From Fidelibacterota bacterium (GTDB lineage Bacteria; Fidelibacterota; Marinisomatia; Marinisomatales; UBA1611): a stretch of 36,581 nt of DNA. Positions 19,730-29,600 of this stretch are shown one piece after another. The stretch is taken from assembly GCA_029936885.1 (NCBI GenBank), contig JAPYRR010000010.1:1-36581 (forward strand), given 5' to 3'. Position 1 is the first letter of the stretch; each line of letters starts with the position of its first letter. The notes beneath the pieces were generated by a model, which did not search any database, was not told the DNA's origin, and worked only from the letters and a program-made list of their open reading frames with translations. The translations under genes and the position numbers were made by a program.

Positions 19730-21586
19730 TTATTTTGACAGGTTGACCAACAATACTGATATATCTACGGGCGTTATGCCAGAAACCCGCATGGCTTGCC
19801 CAAGTGTTTCTGGGCGAACAAATGTTAGTTTCTCCACAGCCTCGTTTGATAGACCGCAAAAGGTAGAATAGTTTGTCATTTTCGAAATAGGTAAAAACTC
19901 ATTATTTTTATGTTTCTCAATTTCTTTGATATGCCTTTTAATGTACCCGGCATATTTGATTTCAGCCTCAACGTCCAACAACATTTCATTCCAAGCCCAA
20001 GCGGGCATTGAATCGTTATTTTCTTCACTTGAAAAATCTAATCCCATATTAAAAATGGAACATTCTGGTCTCTTTAATAGTTCTTTTGCGGGCGTAGCCT
20101 GTTTTAGGTTTTTGATACCGGATCCAGAATCTGGCTGAATCGAAACATTTAACACAGATCTGACTCTTTCTTTTTCAAGGAGTCGACTATTTATTATTTT
20201 TGATAAGCTTGAGTTAAGTAGCCCCATTTTTTCTGATATTTTCAAAAGTCTTTCATCTGTGTTGGAATATCGGATCATAAGCCGATATTCTGCTCGAGAT
20301 GTGAACATTCGATAAGGCTCAAGGGTGTCTTTTGTGATCAGGTCGTCTACCATAACCCCGATATAAGATGAACTACGACCAAGAACGAGACTCTCTTTTT
20401 CGTAAATATAAGAATATGCATTAATTCCGGCAACCAACCCCTGTGCGGCCGCCTCTTCATATCCGGACGTGCCATTTATCTGCCCAGAAAGAAATAGACC
20501 AGCAACATCTTTGGTTTCTAGGGTTGCTCTCAGCTGCGCTGGCGGAAAAAAATCATATTCTATTGCATATCCGGGTCTAAAAAACTCCACATTTTTTAAA
20601 GCAGGTATGTGTCTTAGTGCGTCTAGTTGGACATCTTCTGGGAGGCTAGTTGAAAAGCCATTAAGGTAAATTTGGTCTGACCCCAACCACTCAGGCTCAA
20701 GAAATAAAATATGAGAATCGTGGTGAGAAAACCTGTGAATTTTGTCTTCCACAGATGGGCAATATCGTGGACCCGCCCCATCAATTTCGCCGGAAAACAT
20801 TGGGGACTTATTTAAATTTTCTTTAATAACGGAATGGGTTTGCAGATTTGTTCTTGTTGTGTGGCAGGGCTCGTTCGGCGGGTTAAATTCTTGCGTGCTA
20901 TATGAAAAAGGCGTAGGTGACGAATCTCCACTTGAAATCTCGGTGTTGTCCCAGTTAATTGTTGATGAGATTAGTCGAGGGGGCGTACCTGTTTTTAGTC
21001 GACTAGATTTAAACCCCAAAGAACAAAGCGACTCTGTGATCCCAATAGATCCGCCCTCCCCCATTCTGCCCGCAAAAATTTTTCTATCCCCAATGTGTAT
21101 TTTACCAGACAAAAAAGTACCACAAGTTAAAACAACAGAATTTGCGTAAATATTACTCCTGTCTCGCAACGTAACGCCATCGACCCTATAATTACTTACC
21201 AAAACATTAACAACCTCGCCATCAATTATATCAATATTGTTGGTTGATTGCATGGCGCTTATCACGAATTTTTCATACAGTCTCTTATCAATCTGTGCCC
21301 TGGGAGACCAAACAGATCGACCTTTAGACCTGTTTAAAATTTTAAATTGAATACCCGCATTGTCAGCAAATTTTCCCATGAGCCCACCAAGCATGTCTAT
21401 TTCCCGCACAATTTGACCCTTGGCCAACCCCCCGATTGCAGGATTGCAAGACATTCTCCCGATTGCCTTGCTATCCATAGTAATTAAAAGTACAGAACAG
21501 CCTAGATGAGCAGCTACATGAGAAGCCTCTACACCCGCGTGCCCGCCCCCCACAACAATTAAATCATATTTATTTCTTTGTTTCAC
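19730..21586 (-). CDS. mnmG: tRNA uridine-5-carboxymethylaminomethyl modification enzyme MnmG
   Basis: MnmG (GidA) works with MnmE to make cmnm5U at the wobble position of certain tRNAs. The 618-residue length is typical. The FAD-binding motif is IVVGGGHAGVEAS near residue 11, followed by the conserved MSCNPAIGGLAKGQIVREIDMLGG and a second-half ATLETKDVAGLFLSGQINGTSGYEEAAAQG. The start is GTG at 21584-21586; it directly precedes the family's N-terminal strand and no ATG is nearby. That GTG lies inside a parS palindrome (21579-21594). It follows mnmE within the rpmH-yidD-yidC-mnmE-mnmG series. Confidence 0.97.
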   Translation of the reverse strand: MKQRNKYDLIVVGGGHAGVEASHVAAHLGCSVLLITMDSKAIGRMSCNPAIGGLAKGQIVREIDMLGGLMGKFADNAGIQFKILNRSKGRSVWSPRAQIDKRLYEKFVISAMQSTNNIDIIDGEVVNVLVSNYRVDGVTLRDRSNIYANSVVLTCGTFLSGKIHIGDRKIFAGRMGEGGSIGITESLCSLGFKSSRLKTGTPPRLISSTINWDNTEISSGDSSPTPFSYSTQEFNPPNEPCHTTRTNLQTHSVIKENLNKSPMFSGEIDGAGPRYCPSVEDKIHRFSHHDSHILFLEPEWLGSDQIYLNGFSTSLPEDVQLDALRHIPALKNVEFFRPGYAIEYDFFPPAQLRATLETKDVAGLFLSGQINGTSGYEEAAAQGLVAGINAYSYIYEKESLVLGRSSSYIGVMVDDLITKDTLEPYRMFTSRAEYRLMIRYSNTDERLLKISEKMGLLNSSLSKIINSRLLEKERVRSVLNVSIQPDSGSGIKNLKQATPAKELLKRPECSIFNMGLDFSSEENNDSMPAWAWNEMLLDVEAEIKYAGYIKRHIKEIEKHKNNEFLPISKMTNYSTFCGLSNEAVEKLTFVRPETLGQAMRVSGITPVDISVLLVNLSK

Positions 21587-21594
21587 GTGAAACT
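21579..21594. promoter_or_regulatory. parS: parS-type ParB binding site overlapping the mnmG start
   Basis: TGTTTCACGTGAAACT matches the parS consensus at 15 of 16 positions, with a perfect 14-bp palindromic core at 21580-21593. It spans the last bases of the mnmE stop codon and the GTG start of mnmG, so three signals share the same bases. It is 1.9 kb from the other parS. Confidence 0.9.
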
Positions 21595-22915
21595 ACTTCC
21601 CCACACAAAAGCCCGAAAACACACGATTTAAAATATCATCCACTGATGTTTTTCCTAAAAGAGTGTCAATGTGGTTAATGGAGTCTCTCAGCTCAAAAGC
21701 GACGAGTTCCAATTCTGGCTCGGCAAAGCAAAGAATAGAGAGCCCGCTTTCTAGTGACTCTTTACACTGTTTAATTGAGTTATATTGTCTCCTCGTGGTT
21801 AGTATTATGTCGGATGTTGGGCTGTTGTTTTCGACTAGTTTATTAAAAATCTCCGTTTTTAATTTTTCTATTCCCGTTTTATTCAAAGCAGAAATAGAAA
21901 TAGCGCCGATGTCATGACGGTTATTTTTGAATACATCATTTTTGTTGAATACGAATAGAGACCGATCGCTATCGTCTGTATATTCAACAGGTTGGGTGTC
22001 GCCACTAAAAAGATTTATAATTAAGTTGGCTTTTTTAATTTCATTTATTGTTCTTTTAATTCCCGATGACTCTACGTCGTCCACCGATGTTCGTATTCCG
22101 GCTGTGTCAATTAGAACCACCGGTATTCCTGACAATAATATATTTGACTCAATAGAGTCCCGAGTTGTTCCGGGTACATCGCTGGTGATTGCCCGGTCTT
22201 TGTCTACCAAGGCATTTAACAAAGTAGACTTTCCTACATTAGGCTCACCACATATAACAACCCGAGCGCCGTTATTATATAGCGCCCCCTCAGCGTATGT
22301 AGACAACAGCTCATTGCACGCTATAATATTGTTTTTTAAGTCGTTATTTAACCCTTTTAGTGTATTTTTATTTATTAGTGTATCCTCAGAAATATCAAAT
22401 TCAAATTCTAAAAACGATAAGGAGCCAATTAGATTATCTTTTATTTTCAGGAGCTTGTTTGAAAGGGCTCCGCTCAAAATTTTATTGCTCAGCTCGGTTG
22501 CTCGCTTCGAACGGGATCCGATTAGACTTCCAACTGACTCGGCCTGAACAAGGTCTAGTTTTCCGTTTAAAAAGGCGCGCATTGTAAACTCTCCTGGGTT
22601 TGCCAGCCGTGCCCCGCGGCTAAGAACAACAGATATAATACGATCTACAATTATGGGGTTTCCATGACAAGATATCTCAATAATATCTTCTCCGGTATAA
22701 GAACCGGGGCCTTTAAAATAAGTTAACAGAACGCTGTCAATTGTTAGGTTTTTTTCATCTAACAAGTTTGCAAGCGTTGTATAGCGGTTTTTTAATAGGG
22801 TTTTCCCAGAGATAGACCGACCAATATTCAGTGCATCGCCGCCACTTATTCGAACAATTGAAACGCCACCATATCCGGGCGGGGTGGCCGGGGCGACAAT
22901 GGTGTCGAGCGTCAT
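21593..22915 (-). CDS. mnmE: tRNA modification GTPase MnmE
   Basis: A 440-residue potassium-dependent GTPase partner of MnmG (also TrmE/ThdF). The N-terminal tetrahydrofolate-binding domain begins MTLDTIVAPATPPGYGGVSIVRISG and includes GPGSYTGEDIIEI. The G domain has G1 GEPNVGKS (223-230), the switch loop DVPGTTRD, G3 DTAG (270-273) and G4 NKND. The C-terminus is the conserved FCVGK with Cys437. The start overlaps the yidC stop by 1 nt (TAATG). Confidence 0.97.
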   Translation of the reverse strand: MTLDTIVAPATPPGYGGVSIVRISGGDALNIGRSISGKTLLKNRYTTLANLLDEKNLTIDSVLLTYFKGPGSYTGEDIIEISCHGNPIIVDRIISVVLSRGARLANPGEFTMRAFLNGKLDLVQAESVGSLIGSRSKRATELSNKILSGALSNKLLKIKDNLIGSLSFLEFEFDISEDTLINKNTLKGLNNDLKNNIIACNELLSTYAEGALYNNGARVVICGEPNVGKSTLLNALVDKDRAITSDVPGTTRDSIESNILLSGIPVVLIDTAGIRTSVDDVESSGIKRTINEIKKANLIINLFSGDTQPVEYTDDSDRSLFVFNKNDVFKNNRHDIGAISISALNKTGIEKLKTEIFNKLVENNSPTSDIILTTRRQYNSIKQCKESLESGLSILCFAEPELELVAFELRDSINHIDTLLGKTSVDDILNRVFSGFCVGK

Positions 22916-24567
22916 TACGTTGATACGGGTTCTGTTGGGGGAATGAGTTTTTGCTGTGCTATAGTTAATACATTAAACAGGGTGTAATAGAGATTTAGCC
23001 CCGATGGGAAAGTGTTAAACATTAAAAAGAAGAACCCCGTCATGAAATACTGCATCATTTTTTGTTGAGGTTGTTGTGCCGCCCCCCCGCTCATCATTCT
23101 TTGTTGTATGAACATAGAAACAACCATGAGCATTGGTAAGATTGCCACATGTGCGCCATATATGGGTATAGAAAAGGGTAGTGTAAAAACAGCATCTGGC
23201 GCAGAAAGGTCTTTTATCCACCAAATAAAAGGCTCAGCCCGAAGCTCAATAGTTGTTCTAAAAACAACGAAAAGAGCAAACAAGAGAGGCATTTGAAGTA
23301 GCATTGGTAAACACCCCCCAAGAGGATTTACGCCTCGCTGTTTATAGAGCTCCATTGTGGCTTGATTTAGTTTTTGCGGGTTCTTCTGATGTTTTTCTTT
23401 TAGCGCTGTTATTTCGGGCTGTAATTGTTGCATAGCAGCAGTTGATTGATAGCTCTTTTTTGTAAGTGGATAAACCAAAATCTTAACGGCGAAAGCAAAA
23501 ATAATTAAAATGTAACCATAGTTTGGAATATAATTATGTAGCTTTTTTAATACCCAAAGAACTGATTTTGAAATGGGTCGCACAAAGAAAATCCCAAAAT
23601 TCATCACCTGGTCCAGATCTTTGCCAATGGATTTTATTCTGTCATATTCCAGAGGCCCAAGGTAAATCGAAACATTTGCAATATCGGAAGTCGATAAAGA
23701 TAGAGACATGTCATAAGACTCTCTTTCTTGAAAGGTTCCTCCAATTGATGCAGACGAAACGATGTTAGGGCTTGATGGAATAAATGCGGAGATAAAATAT
23801 TTGGTTCGAATAGCCACCCAGTCTGTTGCGCCATTGAAGGACATTGTTTCGCTTTCGTCTTTTTTTAACTTTACATCTTCAAGTTCGCCTCCCTGGTAAA
23901 CATAAGATTTAAAATAAACATAATCATCGGTTTTGTTTTTTTCTGTGGCTGTTAGTCCCCCTATCCAATTTAATGAATAGGTTCCAGCAAAAACCAGGTC
24001 CCGAACACCGCTCATATCTATTGCCACATCAATTAAATAAGAACCGGGGCTAAGGGTAAGTGTCTTAAATATTTTTCTGCCTGGAGAAATTTCAATTGAA
24101 AACACCAAAGATTGGGCTTCGTATATTTCACCACCATGAAACGCGCCACTGTATTGCCATGCCCCAGAGAGATCAACAATATTGCCGTCTAGATTTTTAA
24201 ATTGAATGAGTGAATTTTCTTTGTTGTGCCCATTAATAATATCAATGCGACTGCTGTCGCTTAAAAAATAATTATTGAAAACAAACGATTTAATAGATCC
24301 ACCACCATCGGATGAAATGACAGCTTCGTATAAATCTGTTTTTATTAAGATTGTTTTTTCATAATTATCCAACCCCACAAGCATATCACTAATAACCGGC
24401 GGATCGGTGGGAGATGGAATAGCATCAATGGGTGTAGTTGGATTTTGCTGTAGTTCTGGGCTAGGCTCGGCGGGAACCTGCGTAGGCGAAACCATTTCCA
24501 TATAATAGGGTGTAAATATGAGAACAATGGCTATTAATAAGAAAGCAAGAAGAGTTTTTTTATCCAT
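22915..24567 (-). CDS. yidC: Membrane protein insertase YidC
   Basis: YidC inserts and folds inner-membrane proteins, alone or with SecYEG. The 550-residue protein has the diderm layout. An N-terminal membrane anchor (LLAFLLIAIVLIFTPYY) is followed by a large periplasmic beta-rich domain (about 60-335), then the conserved five-helix insertase core beginning NYGYILIIFAFAVKILVYPLTKKS. The cytoplasmic hairpin QLQPEITALKEKHQKNPQKL and VNPLGGCLPMLLQMPLLFALF are visible. A Pro/Ser/Glu-rich linker follows the first helix. It starts 2 nt after yidD and is coupled to mnmE. Confidence 0.97.
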   Translation of the reverse strand: MDKKTLLAFLLIAIVLIFTPYYMEMVSPTQVPAEPSPELQQNPTTPIDAIPSPTDPPVISDMLVGLDNYEKTILIKTDLYEAVISSDGGGSIKSFVFNNYFLSDSSRIDIINGHNKENSLIQFKNLDGNIVDLSGAWQYSGAFHGGEIYEAQSLVFSIEISPGRKIFKTLTLSPGSYLIDVAIDMSGVRDLVFAGTYSLNWIGGLTATEKNKTDDYVYFKSYVYQGGELEDVKLKKDESETMSFNGATDWVAIRTKYFISAFIPSSPNIVSSASIGGTFQERESYDMSLSLSTSDIANVSIYLGPLEYDRIKSIGKDLDQVMNFGIFFVRPISKSVLWVLKKLHNYIPNYGYILIIFAFAVKILVYPLTKKSYQSTAAMQQLQPEITALKEKHQKNPQKLNQATMELYKQRGVNPLGGCLPMLLQMPLLFALFVVFRTTIELRAEPFIWWIKDLSAPDAVFTLPFSIPIYGAHVAILPMLMVVSMFIQQRMMSGGAAQQPQQKMMQYFMTGFFFLMFNTFPSGLNLYYTLFNVLTIAQQKLIPPTEPVST

Positions 24568-24569
24568 GG

Positions 24570-24809
24570 TTATTTAACGGGGTCGTGCCCACCTTGATTA
24601 AAGGGGTGACATTTAGAAATTCTAACAAGTATCATTCGAATACCTGAAAATAAGGATTTTGAATTGAGTGCGTCCAATGCATACTGTGAGCATGTGGGGT
24701 GAAACCGACAGTGTTTACCAAAGATAGGGGAAAGAAAAAACCGATATCCTTTTACAAGGTAAACGAACAGCCTTCGAACAAGAAGGTCAATCACCCCTAG
24801 CACAGTCAT
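24570..24809 (-). CDS. yidD: Membrane protein insertion efficiency factor YidD
   Basis: A 79-residue membrane-associated protein of the YidD (DUF37) family, thought to aid YidC-dependent insertion. The family core is clear: YRFFLSPIFGKHCRFHPTCS with the conserved cysteines, followed by QYALDAL and a later KCHPFNQGGHDPV. An N-terminal amphipathic helix is present. It lies only 12 nt after rpmH and 2 nt before yidC. The rnpA gene, which normally lies between rpmH and yidD, is absent here. Confidence 0.93.
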   Translation of the reverse strand: MTVLGVIDLLVRRLFVYLVKGYRFFLSPIFGKHCRFHPTCSQYALDALNSKSLFSGIRMILVRISKCHPFNQGGHDPVK

Positions 24810-24821
24810 GCGGCAAAACCG

Positions 24822-24956
24822 CTAAAGCGCTATGCGCTTACGGCCCTTTTTGCGCCGTCGACGCAACACAGACTTCCCACCCACGGAGGACATCCGAGAT
24901 CGAAAACCATGTTTGTTTTTTCTCTTTCTATTACTTGGTTGATATGTTCGCTTCAT
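24822..24956 (-). CDS. rpmH: 50S ribosomal protein bL34
   Basis: This 44-residue basic protein begins [21 protein letters not shown] and ends [13 protein letters not shown], the classic L34 sequence. I chose the ATG at 24954-24956 because it gives the family N-terminus and is preceded at proper spacing by GGAG. An in-frame upstream ATG would add 16 unrelated residues. It is the first gene of the long leftward unit and is divergent from dnaA. Confidence 0.97.
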   Translation of the reverse strand: MKRTYQPSNRKRKNKHGFRSRMSSVGGKSVLRRRRKKGRKRIAL

Positions 24957-25126
24957 TTCATCTCCAAAAAAGCCCGGGAAAGTACGAAAATGAAAGAACA
25001 TCACAAAATCTAAAATTAATAAAATTATAAAAAAATATTCGTGACATCTATTGGCGTTGTAAAGATGATTGTCGCTAAATTATAGCTCGCTACAACCTGT
25101 GGACAACTTGTGGATAACTATATTAA
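24957..25126. promoter_or_regulatory. rpmH-dnaA divergent control region, second oriC candidate
   Basis: This 170-bp region separates divergent rpmH and dnaA. It contains a stretch of 35 bases with a single C and no G (25005-25039), which includes a minus-strand TATAAT (25024-25029) possibly serving rpmH. Two same-strand DnaA boxes follow: a one-mismatch TGTGGACAA at 25098-25106 and an exact TGTGGATAA at 25109-25117, ending 9 bp before the dnaA ATG. The boxes fit DnaA autoregulation. Together with the AT-rich stretch and the gene-strand switch, they also make this a possible origin or part of one. Confidence 0.75.
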
Positions 25127-26470
25127 ATGACACATAAAGATTTATGGAATTCTATATATTCCAAATTAACACAATCTCTACCAACTCACGCAATTAATAC
25201 ATGGTTTGAGCCCATTGTCCCCATTGCCCTCACTGATAATGAATTAGTTTTAGAGGTTCCGAGTCAGTTTTTTTACGAATGGATTGAATCCCATTATATG
25301 CTTTCGCTCAGTCAAACAATTCAAGATGTATATAATAAAGACCTAAAAACGAGGTTTATTATTTCGGCCGAAAAAATTAAATTAAATACTGCGACACCCG
25401 GAAGACATCCAACAGAGAAAACAAATATACAACCGGTACCGGCGCTGAATAAAAACTATTCTTTTGAATCATTCATTGAGGGACCAAACAACCAATTTGC
25501 AAAAATAGCTGCGGAAACCGTGGCAGGCGATCCTGGAAAAAATTCATTTAATCCGCTTATTATTTATGGGGGGGTGGGGTTGGGGAAAACCCATCTGCTT
25601 CACGCAATCGGAAATACAATTAGGCTAAACAGCCCATCATCAAATATAGTTTTGGCTACCAGTGAAAGGTTCACACTAGACTTTGTAAACAGTCTCAGAA
25701 AAAATAAAACCGTGGAATTTGCAAAGCACTACAGGCGCTCAGATGTTTTATTGATTGATGATATACAGTTTTTTCGAGGAAAGGAACAAACACAAGAACA
25801 ATTTTTTCACACCTTTAACGAATTATATCAGTCGGGTAAACAAATTGTTTTAACTGCGGATAGATTCCCAGGAGAAATGCAAGGTCTCCAAGATCGGCTT
25901 CTTTCAAGATTTCAGTCCGGACTATCTGTAGATATCCAACCACCAAACTTTGAAATGAGGGTGGCAATCCTAATGGACAAAGCAGAACAAAACGGGGTTG
26001 ACCTTTCCTACGATACAATAGAATTTATAGCGACCCACGTAAAAAGTAACGTGAGGGACCTAGAGGGAATTATAATCCGATTGTTAGCCCAGTCATCATT
26101 AATGAATCAAGACATTGATTTTAATCTTGTAAGAGAAGTGGTGCGAGAGCGCATAGGCAAAACAGCCGTAACAGATTTAACGGTGGAAGATGTAGTTCGG
26201 CGCGTTTCGGAGCTATCTAATATTTCTGAAAAGGAAATAGTGGGCAAAAGTAGGAAAATGGAAATTGCCGAAGCAAGACAGGTGTCTATGTATCTTTGTA
26301 GAAATATTATGGGGACATCCTTAAACAATATTGGTGTTTATTTTGGCGGCCGAGACCATACAACGGTCATGCATGCGGTCAAAACTATCGACGAGAAGCG
26401 GGTTAAAAATAAGCGCGTTGGAAAAATTGTTACATCCCTAAAACAGGAATTCAGCTTTTCACTAACATGA
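25127..26470 (+). CDS. dnaA: Chromosomal replication initiator protein DnaA
   Basis: DnaA binds the boxes described above and opens the origin. The 447-residue protein has domain I (DLWNSIYSKLTQSLPTHAINTWFEPI), a short linker, and an AAA+ domain with Walker A GGVGLGKT (148-155) and Walker B LLIDDIQFF. The domain IV helix-turn-helix carries the signature GGRDHTTVMHAVKTI near 408. No Shine-Dalgarno sequence is evident before the ATG. dnaN is not downstream; instead a secreted-protein gene follows after 174 bp. Confidence 0.98.
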   Translation: MTHKDLWNSIYSKLTQSLPTHAINTWFEPIVPIALTDNELVLEVPSQFFYEWIESHYMLSLSQTIQDVYNKDLKTRFIISAEKIKLNTATPGRHPTEKTNIQPVPALNKNYSFESFIEGPNNQFAKIAAETVAGDPGKNSFNPLIIYGGVGLGKTHLLHAIGNTIRLNSPSSNIVLATSERFTLDFVNSLRKNKTVEFAKHYRRSDVLLIDDIQFFRGKEQTQEQFFHTFNELYQSGKQIVLTADRFPGEMQGLQDRLLSRFQSGLSVDIQPPNFEMRVAILMDKAEQNGVDLSYDTIEFIATHVKSNVRDLEGIIIRLLAQSSLMNQDIDFNLVREVVRERIGKTAVTDLTVEDVVRRVSELSNISEKEIVGKSRKMEIAEARQVSMYLCRNIMGTSLNNIGVYFGGRDHTTVMHAVKTIDEKRVKNKRVGKIVTSLKQEFSFSLT

Positions 26471-26505
26471 TAATTTTCTTTGAATTTATGAAAAATCTAT
26501 TTCTT

Positions 26506-26526
26506 GCCCCCTTTTTAAAGGGGGGC
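26506..26526. repeat. C-run/G-run palindrome downstream of dnaA
   Basis: GCCCCC (26506-26511) pairs with GGGGGC (26521-26526), with a T-run/A-run extending the stem inward. It could help end the dnaA transcript, but no U run follows. It resembles the element at 10803-10828 in its C-run, T, A, G-run order. Confidence 0.55.
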
Positions 26527-26633
26527 TATATTAAAACACCTTTGTTGAGACCGATTCTATACTCGTTCTCTCAAAAAGCTTTCTACATACCAACAAACCT
26601 CAAACAGAAACAAATAATAACTAACCTAATAAT

Positions 26634-26638
26634 GGAGG
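26634..26638 (+). promoter_or_regulatory. Shine-Dalgarno sequence of the large secreted protein
   Basis: GGAGG is 6 nt upstream of the ATG at 26645. It fixes the start and shows that this organism uses Shine-Dalgarno initiation at least for some genes. Confidence 0.8.
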
Positions 26639-26644
26639 ATTAGC

Positions 26645-29600
26645 ATGAGAAAAATGCTAACTTTATGGTCCACAGTGATACTCCTGACAGCGTCAGTTTT
26701 TGCACAAACAACGGTTACCATTGATCTAGTTGATTCATATGGTGATGGTTGGAATGGCGGAAACCTGAATGTAGCAGGATCTGATTACACAATCACGAGT
26801 GGTTCATCCGCTCAATTCACCGTTGATCTTGATGATGGAACCTACACCTGGGCTTACACTCCCGGCAGCTGGGCCAGTGAGAACTCTTGGGTCGTTTCGA
26901 CGGCAGATGGAGAACTTTTTTCTGGCGCAGGCCCCGATGCCCAGGGTGGAACCTTTACAGTAGGCGCTTCTGCTACTATAACAGATATCTATGATATTCA
27001 ATATGTTGCAGACCCCGATACTGACGACACCAGCCCCCTTGATGGCCAGGACGTTACCATTCAGGGTATTGTAACAGGCCTGAAATACAATGGTATCAAT
27101 GTGCAGGATGCAGCAGCACCCTGGAGCGGTATCTGGGTCTATTCCGGCACCGGTAGTACCACCGGCCTAAGCCTTGGTGATCTGGTTCAGGTAACAGGTG
27201 AAGTTGCCGAATACAATACTTTAACAGAACTCATATCCAGCGCAGATGATGTTGAGCTACTTGGATCTGGATACGAACTAGAATGGCTCTTTATGGATTC
27301 AACAGCACAAGCCAACAATGAAATGTATGAAGGCATGCTCGTTGAAATCTGGGGAACCTGTGTTGATGCAGATGTTTCAGACTATGGTCAATGGGAAATT
27401 GACGATGGTTCTGGCGCCGTACAGGTTGAAGACCACTACATTGATTGGGACCCAACACTCGGTTGGGAATATGGCATGCTGGCCACAGTTGGCCAAAGCA
27501 GCTATGATCCAGACGGCATGTATGAAGTTGCACCTATTGATTCAATGTATCTTATTGAAACACCTCCTTGTGAAGCCAATGAAGTTGATATTATTTGTGA
27601 TTATGGCTCTTGGATGGGTGAGGTGAGCTGGGATCTAATCGATGAAGCTGGCGACACCGTTGAAACCGGTGGAGCCCCCACTTGGATCGAATCCTGTCTT
27701 GAAGATGGTTCTTATACCCTAATGATGCATGACGCCTATGGTGACGGTTGGAATGGAAATTTATGGCAAGTTTGGATCGGTGATTCCCTTGTTGTTTCTT
27801 TAACGCTGGAAAGTGGATTAGAAGGTGAAGCAACCTTTGTCCTTGGCGCATCTGATGATATTTTTGGGTGTACGAATCCAGAAGCTATTAATTATCTTGA
27901 AGCCGCTACAATTGATGATGGATCTTGTTATTTTGAAGGCGACAGCTGTTCAGTGGCCATAGCGGCCGTTGAAGGCGATGCCGGAAACCAAGCCACAGGC
28001 GAAGATCAGTGGTTTAGCTATACCGCTACCCTAGATGGGACCATTTTGGCAACTACATGTTATGCAGGCCAAATGGAAGACACAGATCTAGATGTTTATG
28101 ATGCATGTGACGGAAACATAATCGCAACCAGCGATGATGCTGGGTGTGGTGATGTAACAGGTGGAAACAACTATGCATCAGAAGTTGAATTCACATGTGT
28201 TACCGGTGAAACCTACTATTTCTTCTGGGATGACACATGGGGTCCCGGACCTAATGTATGGTATTTTTATGAAGCACTTCCTCCAACTGGCCCAACCAAC
28301 CTGACAGCAGAAGCTGGTCTGGAAATGGTAAGCCTGGAATGGGAAGGTGTTGAACCCGGTTCACGAACCAGCAGCGCGCAAGTTGCAACTGCAGATGTGA
28401 ACAGCAACATTGAAGCTGATTATCAAGCTTCACTTGAAAAGAAATCAACCATCAACGAAAATAGAAGATTCCTACGGAGCGTTACAAGAGATAAAGTACA
28501 ATCTTATGCAGCATTGACAGTGTCAAGCCGCAACTCTCGTGATGCATCTGTTATTGTCACACTGTATGACAGTTATGGAGATGGGTATGGCGGCACCGGG
28601 TATATCACGGATACGTCCGGTACAACCGTTTACGCCGAGTTTCCAGGTGGCTGGACCGGCTTTGAGTCTGCCTATGGTCCCTATGACCTTGCGGACGGCT
28701 TGTACATGGTTTGGTTTGAAGAAGCAAGCTGGGCCTATGAAACTTCCTGGGAAGTAACAGACGCAAGCGACAGTACTATTGTTTATGCTTCTGGTAGCGT
28801 AGAAGCACCCGGTTACTTTGGTATCGGTGATGACACACCTCAAGCTGACCTGTCTTTTACAGACATGTGGTTTGACCACGGCGAAGATGCCTTAATGGTA
28901 ACAGTTGCCAACACAGGTGACATGCCAGCAGGCGGTTTCTACGTTGTTTACTACATGCTAAATGCAACAGACGCAGAATGCGGCAACGCAACCTACGAAG
29001 CTTATTCATGGATCACCGGTCTTGATGCCGGCGGAACTGTGGATGCAGGCGTAGGACCAGGTATTTTGGATTACATGGGCGGCTACGGTACGTATGAATT
29101 TGGTGCCCTAGTTGACTACCTCTGTGCAATTGATGAGTCTGACGAAGATAATAACACTATTACGGCAACGATCGAGATTACAGATCCTTTTGATGGTGTT
29201 ACCTGGAACGTTTATCGTTCTGATGCAGGTGCTGATTTCGCATCTCTTGTTACAGTAACTTCCATGGATTATCTGGACGAAGCCGTTACAGGCGATGTTG
29301 AATATTGCTATTACGTTACACAAGTAGATATGGAAGGCGCAGATGAATCTTCAGCCTCTAATACTGCATGTGCTACACCAATCGCACCGGTTGTGCTACC
29401 CGCTCCTACAGATCTTGTAGCGGACGCAGATGAATATAATGTGATGGTAAACTGGGTAGCCCCAGACCTAACAGATTATGATCCAATCGGAGGTAATCCA
29501 CCAGTAATTGGCGAGAAAATAGATGATGTTTCAACCTACATCGCTTATGATCCCGCAGATTATCCCCTACCTAATAGGCAGGGTGGTGATACTGTAGATG

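Noticed and set aside
21927-22547. 206-codon + strand reading frame inside mnmE
   Set aside because: It is antisense to a fully intact mnmE and its translation is Ser/Phe/Leu-rich shadow sequence.
24957-25004. Sixteen extra residues before rpmH
   Set aside because: The bL34 family begins at MKRTYQP, and GGAG is correctly placed before that ATG.
28523-28879. 118-codon minus-strand reading frame within the secreted-protein gene
   Set aside because: It is an antisense shadow of a repetitive acidic coding region.
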